A DNA stretch of 64,000 nt from RBG-16-66-20 sp040752005. GTDB lineage: Bacteria; Pseudomonadota; Gammaproteobacteria; Burkholderiales; SG8-39. This document shows positions 9,112-19,255 of this stretch, one piece after another. The stretch covers positions 173,354 to 237,353 of the forward strand of contig JBFMFX010000003.1 in the NCBI GenBank assembly GCA_040752005.1, in the 5' to 3' direction. The notes below the pieces were generated by a model. The model did not search any database. It worked only from the letters and a program-made list of their open reading frames with translations, and was not told the DNA's origin. Made by a program: the position numbers and the translations under genes. Position 1 is the first letter of the stretch. Every line of letters starts with the position of its first letter.

Positions 9112-10680
9112 ATGCGCGCCATGCTCGCTGTGCTGCTCGCCGTGTTCGCCGGCCCTGCGCTCGCGCTCGAGCGCGCGGTCCTGGACCGGCTCGCCTTCGG
9201 CGACGCCGAGGAGCGCAGCGCGGCGGTGGCGGCGCTTGCGGCGAGCGGCGAGCCGCGCGCCGCCGAAGTGCTCGCCGCGCTCGCCGCGGGAGAGATGCGC
9301 GCCGCCGGCGCGCGCGTGCTCATCGTCCGGGGCTCCGAGGCGCGCGACGCGGCCACCGGTGAGCCGGTCGCGCCGGTTCCCGGGGCGCTCGACGAGGTCG
9401 TGGCGAACAACCGGCTGCGGCGCGAAATCGAGAGTGCGCTCTCTGCGCTTCGCCTGTTCGCGAGCGAGCGCGCCACCCGGCTGCAGGCCGCGCGCCAGCT
9501 CGCGCAAGGGGCCGAGGATGCGCTGCTGCCGCTGGTTCGCAAGGCGCTCGAGGGCGAGCGCGACGCGGAAATCCGGCAGGTGCTGGAGCTCGCCGCGGCC
9601 TCGATTGCGCTGCGTACCGGCGCGCGCGAGGAGCGGCTTGCCGCGCTCCGGCGCCTGGCGCAATCGCCGAGCCCGGCGACGCGCACGCTGCTCGCCGAGG
9701 TCGCCGCGGACGGCGATCCGGACCTGCGGCGCGAGGCGCAGTCGGCGCTGCGCGCGGTGGAGAGCCGACTCGTCTGGGGCGAAGTGGCGGGGCTGCTCTT
9801 CGCCGGGGTGAGCCTGGGAAGCATCCTGCTGCTCGCGGCGCTCGGGCTGGCCATCACCTACGGCCTGATGGGCGTCATCAACATGGCGCATGGCGAGCTG
9901 ATCATGATCGGCGCCTACGCCACCTGGGCCGTACAGAACCTGTTCCGGCAGCACCTGCCGCAGGCGTTCGACGCCTACCTGCTCGCCGCCGCGCCGGCCG
10001 CGTTCGCCGTCGCGGCGTGCGTCGGAATGCTGCTGGAGCGCACGGTGATCCGCTGGCTCTACGGTCGGCCGCTGGAGACGCTGCTCGCCACCTGGGGCCT
10101 GAGCCTCATCCTGATCCAGGCGGTGCGCACGCTCTTCGGCGCGCAGAACGTGCAGGTCGAGAATCCGGCGTTCCTCTCCGGCGGCCTCCCGGTGCTGAGC
10201 AACCTGGTGCTGCCGTGGAACCGGATCGCGATCCTCGCCTTTTCCGCCGCCGTGCTCGTCGGGATTTGGCTCCTGCTCACGCGCACGCGCCTGGGGCTTT
10301 ACGTGCGCGGCGTGACGCAGAACCGAGAGATGGCCGCCTGCGTCGGCGTGCCGACGGGGCGCGTGGACATGTGGGCGTTCGGCCTCGGCTCCGGCATCGC
10401 CGGTCTTGCCGGCTGCGCGCTGTCGCAGATCGGCAACGTCGGCCCGGACCTCGGGCAGGCGTACATCGTGGACTCGTTCATGGTGGTGGTGTTCGGCGGC
10501 GTGGGCCAGCTCGCAGGCACGGTGTACGCGGCGCTGGTGCTCGGCTTCGCCAACAAGCTGCTGGAATCGTGGTCGGGCGCGGTCATCGCGAAGATCGCCG
10601 TGCTCGCGTTCATCATCGTCTTCATCCAGCGCCGGCCGCAGGGAATGTTCGCGCTGCGCGGCCGTGCGGTCGAGGCCTGA
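9112..10680 (+). CDS. urtB: Urea ABC transporter permease UrtB (long form)
   Basis: 522 residues. It is an inner-membrane permease of the branched-chain amino acid (LivH) type. Residues 1-20 are a signal peptide. About 20-220 form an Ala/Glu/Arg-rich helical region with HEAT-like repeats, probably periplasmic, and the usual LivH membrane domain starts near residue 225 (GVSLGSILLLAALGLAITYG). The N-terminal extension is known for proteobacterial UrtB but is absent from simple LivH proteins. Strongly conserved stretches include NMAHGELIMIGAYA and the C-terminal FGGVGQLAGT. It pairs with UrtC and is followed by it after 1 nt. Confidence 0.95.
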   Translation: MRAMLAVLLAVFAGPALALERAVLDRLAFGDAEERSAAVAALAASGEPRAAEVLAALAAGEMRAAGARVLIVRGSEARDAATGEPVAPVPGALDEVVANNRLRREIESALSALRLFASERATRLQAARQLAQGAEDALLPLVRKALEGERDAEIRQVLELAAASIALRTGAREERLAALRRLAQSPSPATRTLLAEVAADGDPDLRREAQSALRAVESRLVWGEVAGLLFAGVSLGSILLLAALGLAITYGLMGVINMAHGELIMIGAYATWAVQNLFRQHLPQAFDAYLLAAAPAAFAVAACVGMLLERTVIRWLYGRPLETLLATWGLSLILIQAVRTLFGAQNVQVENPAFLSGGLPVLSNLVLPWNRIAILAFSAAVLVGIWLLLTRTRLGLYVRGVTQNREMAACVGVPTGRVDMWAFGLGSGIAGLAGCALSQIGNVGPDLGQAYIVDSFMVVVFGGVGQLAGTVYAALVLGFANKLLESWSGAVIAKIAVLAFIIVFIQRRPQGMFALRGRAVEA

Positions 10681-10681
10681 G

Positions 10682-11761
10682 ATGGCCGCCGGCACGCCCC
10701 TCGCCGGAACGCGCGGCGGGATGTTGCTCGCCGCGTTCGCCCTCGTGGCATTCGTCATCGTGCCGGTGCAGGCGCTGCTCGTGCCGCCGGACAATCCGCT
10801 GCACCTGTCGGCTTACTGGGTGACGCTCGCCGGCAAGATCCTGTGCTATGCCATCGTCGCGGTGGCGATGGACCTCATCTGGGGCTACGCGGGCATTCTG
10901 TCGCTCGGACAGGGCCTGTTCTTCGCCCTCGGCGGCTACGCGATGGGCATGTATCTCATGCGCCAGATCGGCCGCGAGGGTCAGTACCAGTCCGATCTGC
11001 CCGATTTCATGGTGTTCCTCGACTGGAAGGAGCTGCCGTGGCACTGGTGGAACTCCGACCAGTTCTGGTGGGCGGCGCTGCTGGTGGTGCTGGTTCCGGG
11101 ACTGCTCGCGTTCGTGTTCGGCTATCTCGCCTTCCGTTCGCGAGTGAAGGGGGTGTACTTCTCGATCATCACGCAGGCGCTCACGTTCGCCGCGATGCTG
11201 CTCTTCTTTCGCAACGCCACCGGCTTCGGCGGCAACAACGGCTTCACCGACTTCAAGCGCATCCTCGGCTTCCCGATCACCGCCCCCGGCACGCGCGTCG
11301 CGCTGTTCGCGGTCACGGCGGCGACACTCCTCGCCACCCTGCTGCTGGTGCGCTGGATCGTCGCCTCGAAGTTCGGCCGCGTGCTCGCCGCCATCCGCGA
11401 CGCCGAGATGCGCGTCGCCTTCTGCGGCTACGACACGCTGTGGTACAAGCTGTTCGTGTTCACGCTGGCGGCGGTGCTCTGCGGGATCGCCGGCGCGCTT
11501 TACGTGCCGCAGGTCGGCATCATCAATCCGAGCGAGATGTCGCCGGCGAATTCCATCGAGATTGCCATCTGGGTGGCTGTCGGCGGGCGCGGCACGCTGG
11601 CCGGCGCGGCGCTCGGCGCCGGCGTCGTGAACGGCGCCAAGAGCTTCTTCACGCAGGCGTTTCCGGACTACTGGCTGTACGCGCTCGGCCTGCTGTTCAT
11701 CCTCGTCACGCTCTTCATGCCGCGCGGCATCCTCGGGCTGTTCGCGCGCGCGCCGCGATGA
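10682..11761 (+). CDS. urtC: Urea ABC transporter permease UrtC
   Basis: 359 residues, the LivM-type partner of UrtB with about ten membrane helices. Typical UrtC features are YAGILSLGQGLFFALGGYAMGMYLMRQ-like residues near 60-85, a family-specific loop with WKELPWHWWNSDQFWW, and FGGNNGFTDF, which contacts the binding protein. The ATG starts 1 nt after the urtB stop, and the stop overlaps the urtD start (ATGA). The longer open frame to the left is inside urtB and is not coding. Confidence 0.95.
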   Translation: MAAGTPLAGTRGGMLLAAFALVAFVIVPVQALLVPPDNPLHLSAYWVTLAGKILCYAIVAVAMDLIWGYAGILSLGQGLFFALGGYAMGMYLMRQIGREGQYQSDLPDFMVFLDWKELPWHWWNSDQFWWAALLVVLVPGLLAFVFGYLAFRSRVKGVYFSIITQALTFAAMLLFFRNATGFGGNNGFTDFKRILGFPITAPGTRVALFAVTAATLLATLLLVRWIVASKFGRVLAAIRDAEMRVAFCGYDTLWYKLFVFTLAAVLCGIAGALYVPQVGIINPSEMSPANSIEIAIWVAVGGRGTLAGAALGAGVVNGAKSFFTQAFPDYWLYALGLLFILVTLFMPRGILGLFARAPR

Positions 11762-12570
11762 GCGCTCCGGCGATCGCCGCCGGCCCGGGGGCCGCATTCG
11801 GCCACGTGGCCGGCGCCGGGCTGGACGCGACGCACGGCGTCGTCCTGTACCTGGAAGACATCAGCGTGAGCTTCGACGGCTTCAAGGCGCTCGATCGCCT
11901 CACGCTTTCGATAGACGTCGGCGAGCTGCGCTGCGTGATCGGTCCGAACGGCGCCGGCAAGACGACGATGATGGACGTGATCACCGGCCGCACGCGTCCG
12001 GACTCGGGCAGCGCCTTCTTCGGCCAGACGCTGGACCTCACCCGCATGTCGGAGGCCGAGATCGCGCACGCCGGCATCGGGCGCAAGTTCCAGAAGCCGA
12101 CCGTGTTCGAGCGCCACAGCGTGTTCGAGAACCTCGAGCTGGCGATGAAGGCCGACAAGCGCGTGCGCCGGACGCTGTTTGCGCGACTCACGGCAGACGA
12201 GCGCGATCGCATCGAGGCGACGCTGGAGCGCATCGGGCTGCAGGACTCGGCGCGGCGCGAAGCCGGGCTGCTGTCGCACGGCCAGAAGCAGTGGCTGGAA
12301 ATCGGCATGCTGCTCGTGCAGGAGCCGAAGCTCCTGCTGCTCGACGAGCCGGTCGCCGGCATGAGCGACGAGGAAACCGAGCGCACCGCCGAGCTGCTGC
12401 TCTCGCTCGCCGGCAAGCACTCGCTGCTCGTCGTCGAACACGACATGGCCTTCGTCGCCCGCATCGCCCGCAAGGTGACGGTGCTGCACGAAGGCCGTGT
12501 GCTCGCCGAGGGCTCCATGCGCCAGGTGCAGGAGGACCCGCGCGTGGTCGAGGTATACCTGGGGCGCTGA
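11758..12570 (+). CDS. urtD: Urea ABC transporter ATPase UrtD
   Basis: 270 residues, cytoplasmic LivG-type ATPase. Walker A GPNGAGKTT, signature LSHGQKQWLEIGM (the UrtD variant of LSGGQ), Walker B LLLLDEPVAG and the switch His in VVEHDM are all intact. About 30 residues precede the usual start of the ABC domain, so the N-terminus is slightly long, but the ATGA overlap with urtC supports this start. Heterodimerises with UrtE to drive urea import. Confidence 0.95.
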   Translation: MSAPAIAAGPGAAFGHVAGAGLDATHGVVLYLEDISVSFDGFKALDRLTLSIDVGELRCVIGPNGAGKTTMMDVITGRTRPDSGSAFFGQTLDLTRMSEAEIAHAGIGRKFQKPTVFERHSVFENLELAMKADKRVRRTLFARLTADERDRIEATLERIGLQDSARREAGLLSHGQKQWLEIGMLLVQEPKLLLLDEPVAGMSDEETERTAELLLSLAGKHSLLVVEHDMAFVARIARKVTVLHEGRVLAEGSMRQVQEDPRVVEVYLGR

Positions 12571-13262
12571 TGCTGGCGGTCACCGGGCTCAACCAGTATT
12601 ACGGCGGCAGCCACATCCTGCGCGACGTGTCGTTCGAGGCGCCGGCGGGCAAGGTGACCGCCTTGCTCGGGCGCAACGGCGTCGGCAAGACGACGCTGCT
12701 GCGCGCGGTGATGGGCCTGGTGCCGGTGCGCACCGGAACCGTGCGCTTCGGCGACGCCGACCTCACCCATGCGCGCCCTCACGAGCGCGCGCGCGCCGGC
12801 ATCGGCTATGTGCCGCAGGGCCGCGAGATCTTTCCCCGCCTGACGGTGGAGGAAAACCTGCTGATCGGCCTTGCGGCGCTGCCGAACGGCGCGCGGATCC
12901 CGGAGCAGGTGTTCGAGCTGTTTCCGGTGCTGGCGCAGATGCGCGCCCGGCGCGGCGGCGACCTCTCCGGTGGCCAGCAGCAGCAGCTCGCCATCGCGCG
13001 CGCGCTCGCCATGCGCCCGAAGCTGCTGATCCTCGACGAACCCACCGAGGGCATCCAGCCTTCGATCATCAAGGAAATCGAGCGCGCGATCCGGCTGCTC
13101 GCCGCCGCCGGGGACATGGCGATCCTGCTGGTGGAGCAGTACTACGACTTCGCACGGTCGCTCGCCGACCGGTATCTGGTGATGGAGCGCGGCGCGATCG
13201 TCGCGCGCGGCGCAGGCGCCGACATGGACCGGGACGGGGTGCGTCGGCTGCTGTCGGTGTGA
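12570..13262 (+). CDS. urtE: Urea ABC transporter ATPase UrtE
   Basis: 230 residues, LivF-type ATPase. Walker A GRNGVGKTT, signature LSGGQQQQLAIARAL, Walker B LLILDEPTEGIQPS and H-loop region LLVEQYYDFA. The tyrosine-rich VEQYYDFA is typical of UrtE rather than LivF. It overlaps the urtD stop by one base, and ureD follows after 21 nt, so uptake and hydrolysis genes are probably one transcript. Confidence 0.95.
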   Translation: MLAVTGLNQYYGGSHILRDVSFEAPAGKVTALLGRNGVGKTTLLRAVMGLVPVRTGTVRFGDADLTHARPHERARAGIGYVPQGREIFPRLTVEENLLIGLAALPNGARIPEQVFELFPVLAQMRARRGGDLSGGQQQQLAIARALAMRPKLLILDEPTEGIQPSIIKEIERAIRLLAAAGDMAILLVEQYYDFARSLADRYLVMERGAIVARGAGADMDRDGVRRLLSV

Positions 13263-13283
13263 ATCGGGCGCTATCATCGGCGC

Positions 13284-14123
13284 ATGAGAGTCGCCGAGCC
13301 GATGTTCGCCGCGTGGCGGGCGGAGCTCGCCCTCGGCTTTGCGCGCTGCGGGCAGGCGACGCTGCTCGCGCGCCGGCGCCACGAAGGGCCGCTCGTGGTG
13401 CAAAAGCCGCTTTATCCGGAAGGCGGGTCGGTGTGCCATGTGGTGGTGGTGCACCCGCCGGGCGGCATTGCGGGAGGCGACGCGCTGCAGATCGCGCTCG
13501 AAGTGGACGCCGGCGCGCATGCGCTCCTCACGACGCCCGGTGCCGCCAGGTGGTACCGTTCTTCGGGCGCGCCGGCGCGCCAGCGCGTTTCGATCCGGGT
13601 CGCCTCGGGCGCCGCGCTCGAATGGCTGCCGCAAGAGACCATCGTCTTCGACGGCGCGCATGCCGGGATCGAAACCTCGATCCGGCTCGACCCGGGCGCG
13701 CGGCTCATCGGCTGGGAGGTCGTGTGCCTGGGCCGTACCGGATCGGGCGAGCGTTTCACCCGCGGCTCATGCGCGCTGCATACGGAGATCCTTTGCGGGG
13801 AGACTCCGCTCTGGATCGAGCGCGGTCGCATCGAAGGCGGTTCGGCGCTGCTCGATTCGCCGGCGGCGCTTGCCAGGCGGCCCGTTTTCGGCACCCTCTA
13901 TGCGAGCTTTCCCGGCGTCGGACCGGCGCACGTCGCGGCGTGCCGCGAATGCACGCCCGCCTCCGGCGAGGGTGCGGTTACACTTCTGCCCGGCGTGCTG
14001 CTCGCTCGCTACCTCGGGGAATCCACCGAAGCGGCGAAGCGCTGGTTCGCGCGCCTGTGGGGAGCGCTGCGGCCCGCGGCCGTCGGCCGCGAGGCGCACG
14101 AGCCGAGAATCTGGGGGACTTGA
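13284..14123 (+). CDS. ureD: Urease accessory protein UreD
   Basis: 279 residues. UreD (UreH) binds apo-urease and forms the UreDFG scaffold through which nickel reaches the active site. Family features seen are ARRRHEGPLVVQKPLYPEG near the N-terminus, VVVHPPGGIAGGD, TTPGAARWYRS and LEWLPQETIVFDGA. Length is normal. No terminator lies between urtE and ureD. Last residues run into the next gene start. Confidence 0.95.
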   Translation: MRVAEPMFAAWRAELALGFARCGQATLLARRRHEGPLVVQKPLYPEGGSVCHVVVVHPPGGIAGGDALQIALEVDAGAHALLTTPGAARWYRSSGAPARQRVSIRVASGAALEWLPQETIVFDGAHAGIETSIRLDPGARLIGWEVVCLGRTGSGERFTRGSCALHTEILCGETPLWIERGRIEGGSALLDSPAALARRPVFGTLYASFPGVGPAHVAACRECTPASGEGAVTLLPGVLLARYLGESTEAAKRWFARLWGALRPAAVGREAHEPRIWGT

Positions 14124-14125
14124 AG

Positions 14126-14878
14126 GTGCGTACCGATCTGATCGCAAGCCTGCTGGTGCATGCGCGGCGCTCGCGCCAGCCGCTCGTCGTGCCCGACAAG
14201 GCGGCGGTAAAGACCGACATCGTCGCCTACCGGGTGCAGGACAAGGTGTACGCGAAGCTCTGGCCGGGAACGTTGCCGGCGGCCTGGAAGGTCGGCGCGC
14301 CGAGCCCGAAGGTCGAGCCGGCGGCGGCGCCGATCCCGCCCGAGCTGGTGCTGGCGAATCCGGCGCGGGCGTCGGCGTCCGCGCTCAATCTGGTCGGCGT
14401 CGAGGCCGAGGTCGCCTACCGCCTCGCGCGCGACCTGCCGCCGCGCGCAACACCGTACACCGAGGAAGAAATCGCCGGCGCGATCGGCGAGTTGGTCGTC
14501 GCGATCGAGCTGTGCGCGACGCGCCTTGCGAACTGGAAGGAGGCGCCCGGCGGCTGGAAGCTTGCCGACTTCCAGAGCAGCGGCGCGCTCGTCGCCGGAA
14601 GCGGCACGCCGCGCTGGCGGGCGATTGACTGGGCGAAGCAGCAGGTGAAGTTTCGCATCGGCGAGCGCAGGTCGAAGGCGACCGGCGCGCATCCGTTCGG
14701 CGATCCCTTCCGCCTTCTTCCGTGGCTTGTGGCGCATTGCGCCGGACGCAGCGGCGGCCTGAGGAACGGCGACCTGGTCACCACCGGCGCATGGACCGGC
14801 CTCGAGCCGGCGAAACCCGGCGACGAGGTGGTGGCGAAGTTCCCCGGCATCGGCGAGGCGCGCGTACGGATCGAGTGA
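14126..14878 (+). CDS. Fumarylacetoacetate hydrolase / 2-keto-4-pentenoate hydratase family protein
   Basis: 250 residues, inserted between ureD and ureA. The sequence fits the FAH fold (hydratases, decarboxylases and isomerases that bind Mg2+ or Mn2+): GVEAEVAYRLARDLP supplies the first metal-ligand glutamates, VVAIELCATR follows, and GDLVTTGAWTGLEPAKPGDEVVAKFPGIG is the family C-terminus. The start is GTG 14126, with a G-rich stretch at 14113-14117 upstream; TTG 14120 is possible. The frame is open far to the left, but that part lies over urtE/ureD and is not coding. FAH-family genes are not part of the standard urease set, so its role here is unknown. Confidence 0.8.
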   Translation: MRTDLIASLLVHARRSRQPLVVPDKAAVKTDIVAYRVQDKVYAKLWPGTLPAAWKVGAPSPKVEPAAAPIPPELVLANPARASASALNLVGVEAEVAYRLARDLPPRATPYTEEEIAGAIGELVVAIELCATRLANWKEAPGGWKLADFQSSGALVAGSGTPRWRAIDWAKQQVKFRIGERRSKATGAHPFGDPFRLLPWLVAHCAGRSGGLRNGDLVTTGAWTGLEPAKPGDEVVAKFPGIGEARVRIE

Positions 14879-14879
14879 C

Positions 14880-15182
14880 ATGGAACTCACCCCCAGGGAA
14901 AAGGACAAGCTGCTCATTTTCACCGCGGCGCTGCTCGCCGAGCGCCGCAAGAGCCGCGGGCTGAAGCTCAACTACCCGGAGGCGGTCGCCTATCTGAGCG
15001 CAGCGATCATGGAAGGGGCGCGCGAGGGCCGCAGCGTCGAGGAGCTGATGACCTGGGGCGCGACGTTGCTCAAGCGCGAGGACGTGATGGAGGGGGTGCC
15101 CGAGATGATCCCCGACATTCAGGTCGAGGCGACCTTTCCCGACGGCACCAAGCTCGTTACCGTGCACAATCCCATCCCGTGA
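14880..15182 (+). CDS. ureA: Urease gamma subunit
   Basis: 100 residues, full length for the small gamma subunit of bacterial three-subunit urease. Starts with the canonical MELTPREKDKLLIFTAALL and ends with TKLVTVHNPIP. Structural partner of UreB and UreC in the (alpha-beta-gamma)3 complex. The start lies 1 nt after the FAH-like gene, and the stop overlaps the ureB GTG. Confidence 0.98.
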   Translation: MELTPREKDKLLIFTAALLAERRKSRGLKLNYPEAVAYLSAAIMEGAREGRSVEELMTWGATLLKREDVMEGVPEMIPDIQVEATFPDGTKLVTVHNPIP

Positions 15183-15483
15183 TCCCGGGTGAAATCGAGG
15201 TCGCGCCAGGTGACATCGTCCTCAATCGGGGACGAAAGACCGTGACGCTCGAGGTGACCAACACCGGCGACCGCCCGATCCAGGTCGGTTCGCACTACCA
15301 CTTCTACGAGGTGAACGACGCGCTCGAGTTCGACCGCAGGCGCGCGTACGGCATGCGGCTCAACATCGCCGCCGGCACCGCGGTGCGCTTCGAGCCCGGG
15401 CAGACGCGCACGGTGGAGCTGGTCGCGCTCGCCGGCGCGCGCAAGGTGTACGGCTTCGCCGGCAAGGTGATGGGCAGGCTAAA

Positions 15484-15487
<4 letters not shown>
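15179..15487 (+). CDS. ureB: Urease beta subunit
   Basis: 102 residues from a GTG start inside the end of ureA. Family phrases are PGEIEVAPGDIVLNRGR, SHYHFYEVNDALEFDR and the C-terminal ARKVYGFAGKVMGRLK. It forms the beta-sheet shell piece of the urease trimer. Length is normal, and the overlaps with both neighbours imply translational coupling of the three structural subunits. Confidence 0.98.
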
Positions 15488-17180
<1,693 letters not shown>

Positions 17181-17181
<1 letters not shown>

Positions 17182-17774
17182 TGCTGGAGATCAGGGCGAA
17201 GCTCAAGGTGCCGCGCGGCGCCTACCAGATCGAGGTGAAAGGCGCGCTGCGGCTGCCGTTCGAGCTGCGGCAGAAAAGCCGCCTGCGGGCAAGGCTCGAT
17301 TCGGGCGAGGAGGTGGCGTTGATGCTGCCGCGCGGCGAGATCCTGCGCGGCGGCGATCTGCTCACCGCTTCCGACGGGCGCGTGATCGAGGTCGTCGCAG
17401 CGCCGGAAAAGCTGTTGCACGTCACCTGCGCCGCGCCGGCGCAGCTTGCGCGCTGCGCCTATCACCTCGGCAACCGGCACGTGCCGGTCGAGGTTGGCGA
17501 AAACCACCTGCGCCTTGCCGCCGACCATGTGCTGGAGGAAATGCTGAAAAAACTGGGTGCGGAGGTGAGTGCGATCGAGGCGCCGTTCGAGCCGGAGCCC
17601 GGGGCGTATGCCGGCGGGCATCGGCACGAGGAGATGGGCCACGGCGGAAAGATCCACGATCATTTCGGCGGGCACGTCCACGATCACGGGGATGCTCAGG
17701 GTCACGAGCATGCTCACGATCACGATCATGCGCATTGCGACCACCCGGGACATCGCCATGGGCACGGGCACTGA
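17181..17774 (+). CDS. ureE: Urease nickel metallochaperone UreE
   Basis: 197 residues. UreE binds Ni2+ and hands it to UreG. The N-terminal domain (about 1-70) and the peptide-binding domain (YHLGNRHVPVEV, with the dimer-interface His) are followed by a very His-rich tail from about residue 150: 17 or more His among the last 50 residues, in HxH runs such as HEHAHDHDHAHCDH. That tail is a nickel store of the Klebsiella type. The ATG overlaps the ureC stop by 1 nt; an upstream in-frame start lies within ureC and is rejected. Confidence 0.95.
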
Positions 17775-18408
17775 GCGCCTCGCGAGGCTCCTGCAGCTCG
17801 CCAGCCCGGCGCTGCCGGTCGGCGCCTACAGCTATTCCGGCGCGCTCGAGGCGGCGATCGAGGCGGGCGAAGTGAAGGACGCCGCGAGCGCCGGGCGCTG
17901 GATCGGCGACGTGCTGGAGTATTCGGTCGCGCGGCTCGAGGCGCCGGTGCTCGCGCGCATGCTCGCCGAGGGCGCCGATTCCGCGCGCTGGAACGCTTTC
18001 TTCCTCGCCGCAAGAGAGACGGCGGAACTGCGCGCCGAGACGGTACAGATGGGCTATTCGCTCAACCGGCTGCTGCCGGCGCTCGGCGTCGAGCCGCTCG
18101 CGCTGGCGGAGCCGTCGTATCCGGCGGCGTTCGCGCAGGCGGCGCGCGCCTGGGGGATCGCGCCGCGCGAGGCGCTGGTTGCGTACCTCTGGGCGTGGAC
18201 CGAGAACCAGGTCGTGGCCGCGGTGAAGGCGGTGCCGCTCGGCCAGACCGAGGGCCAGCGGCTGCTCGCGGCGCTCGGGGCGCGGCTCGACACCATCGCG
18301 GGGAAGGCGCTTTTGCTCGCCGATGACGAGATTGCCAATTTCGCCCCGCGTCTGGCGCTGCTTTCCGCACGCCACGAGACGCAGTATTCGAGGCTGTTTC
18401 GCTCGTGA
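17758..18408 (+). CDS. ureF: Urease accessory protein UreF
   Basis: 216 residues, all-helical protein that joins UreD and gates nickel transfer from UreG. The family start ERLARLLQLASPALPVGAYSYSGALE follows directly after the chosen ATG, which lies 17 nt inside the end of ureE; an ATG at 17728 would add ten residues from the His-tail antisense-like frame and is less likely. ETVQMGYSLNRLL and the C-terminal RHETQYSRLFRS are typical. Confidence 0.94.
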   Translation: MGTGTERLARLLQLASPALPVGAYSYSGALEAAIEAGEVKDAASAGRWIGDVLEYSVARLEAPVLARMLAEGADSARWNAFFLAARETAELRAETVQMGYSLNRLLPALGVEPLALAEPSYPAAFAQAARAWGIAPREALVAYLWAWTENQVVAAVKAVPLGQTEGQRLLAALGARLDTIAGKALLLADDEIANFAPRLALLSARHETQYSRLFRS

Positions 18409-19010
18409 CGCTGCGCGTCGGCATCGGCGGTCCGGTGGGCTCGGGAAAGACGGCGCTGGCGCTTGCGCTCTGCCGCGCACTGCGCGAGCGCTACGACATG
18501 GCGGTGGTCACCAACGACATCTACACCGAGGAAGACGCGCAGTTCCTGGTCAGGCACGAGGCGCTCGCCCCGGAGCGCATCATCGGAGTGGAAACCGGCG
18601 GCTGCCCGCACACCGCGATCCGCGAGGACGCCTCGATCAACCTCGAGGCGGTGGCGCGCCTTGTGCGCCGCTTTCCCGGCCTCGAGCTGATTCTCATCGA
18701 GTCGGGCGGCGACAATCTCGCCGCGACCTTCAGCCCGGAGCTTTCCGACCTCACGCTCTACGTGATTGACGTCGCCGCCGGGGACAAGATTCCGAGGAAG
18801 GGCGGGCCTGGCATCACCAAGTCGGACCTGCTGGTCATCAACAAGATAGACCTCGCCCCGATGGTCGGCGCGTCGCTGGAAGTGATGGCACGCGATGCGA
18901 GGAAGATGCGCGGCGAGCGGCCGTTCGTCTTCACGAACCTCAGGACTGGCGAGGGGCTGGATACCGTGATCCGCTTCATCGAAACCGAGGGCCTGCTATG
19001 CGCTTCGTGA
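18405..19010 (+). CDS. ureG: Urease GTPase UreG
   Basis: 201 residues, SIMIBI-class GTPase that powers nickel insertion. P-loop GGPVGSGKTAL, VVTNDIYTEEDAQFL, the nickel-binding CPH in GGCPHTAIRED, the Asp-rich GDKIPRKGGPG and the NKID guanine motif in VINKIDLAP are all present. GTG start in a GTGA overlap with ureF. Length is normal. Confidence 0.97.
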   Translation: MTLRVGIGGPVGSGKTALALALCRALRERYDMAVVTNDIYTEEDAQFLVRHEALAPERIIGVETGGCPHTAIREDASINLEAVARLVRRFPGLELILIESGGDNLAATFSPELSDLTLYVIDVAAGDKIPRKGGPGITKSDLLVINKIDLAPMVGASLEVMARDARKMRGERPFVFTNLRTGEGLDTVIRFIETEGLLCAS

Positions 19011-19255
19011 CAGTGATCCTTGTCCTGATTTTTCGCAGCGCGTCGGCGCATCCGGAGCATCCGGCCGGCGGCCCGCTCGGTGCCGGTCTTTTGCACCTCC
19101 TCGGCGAGCCGGACCACCTGGCGGTGCTGCTGGTTCCCCTGGCGGCTGCCGCCGGCCTGATCCTCTGGGTCCGGCGGCACCGCCGCGGCCGGCACGCGCG
19201 GCCGCCCGGATCCGATTGCGCCGCGGGCCGGATCAGTCGGCCGCAGCGGCGATGA
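18998..19255 (+). CDS. Very small UreJ/HupE-like membrane protein
   Basis: 85 residues. A signal peptide MRFVTVILVLIFRSASA is followed by HPEHPAGGPLGAGLLHLLGEPDHLAVLLVPL, which resembles the N-terminus of HupE/UreJ nickel permeases (HPGH...GF.HP..GLDHLLAM). Only one further hydrophobic helix is present before a basic tail, whereas UreJ has six or more helices. It overlaps the ureG stop by 13 nt, exactly where ureJ sits in other urease operons. It may be a worn-down ureJ or a distinct small protein; no nickel-permease core motif remains. Confidence 0.5.
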   Translation: MRFVTVILVLIFRSASAHPEHPAGGPLGAGLLHLLGEPDHLAVLLVPLAAAAGLILWVRRHRRGRHARPPGSDCAAGRISRPQRR

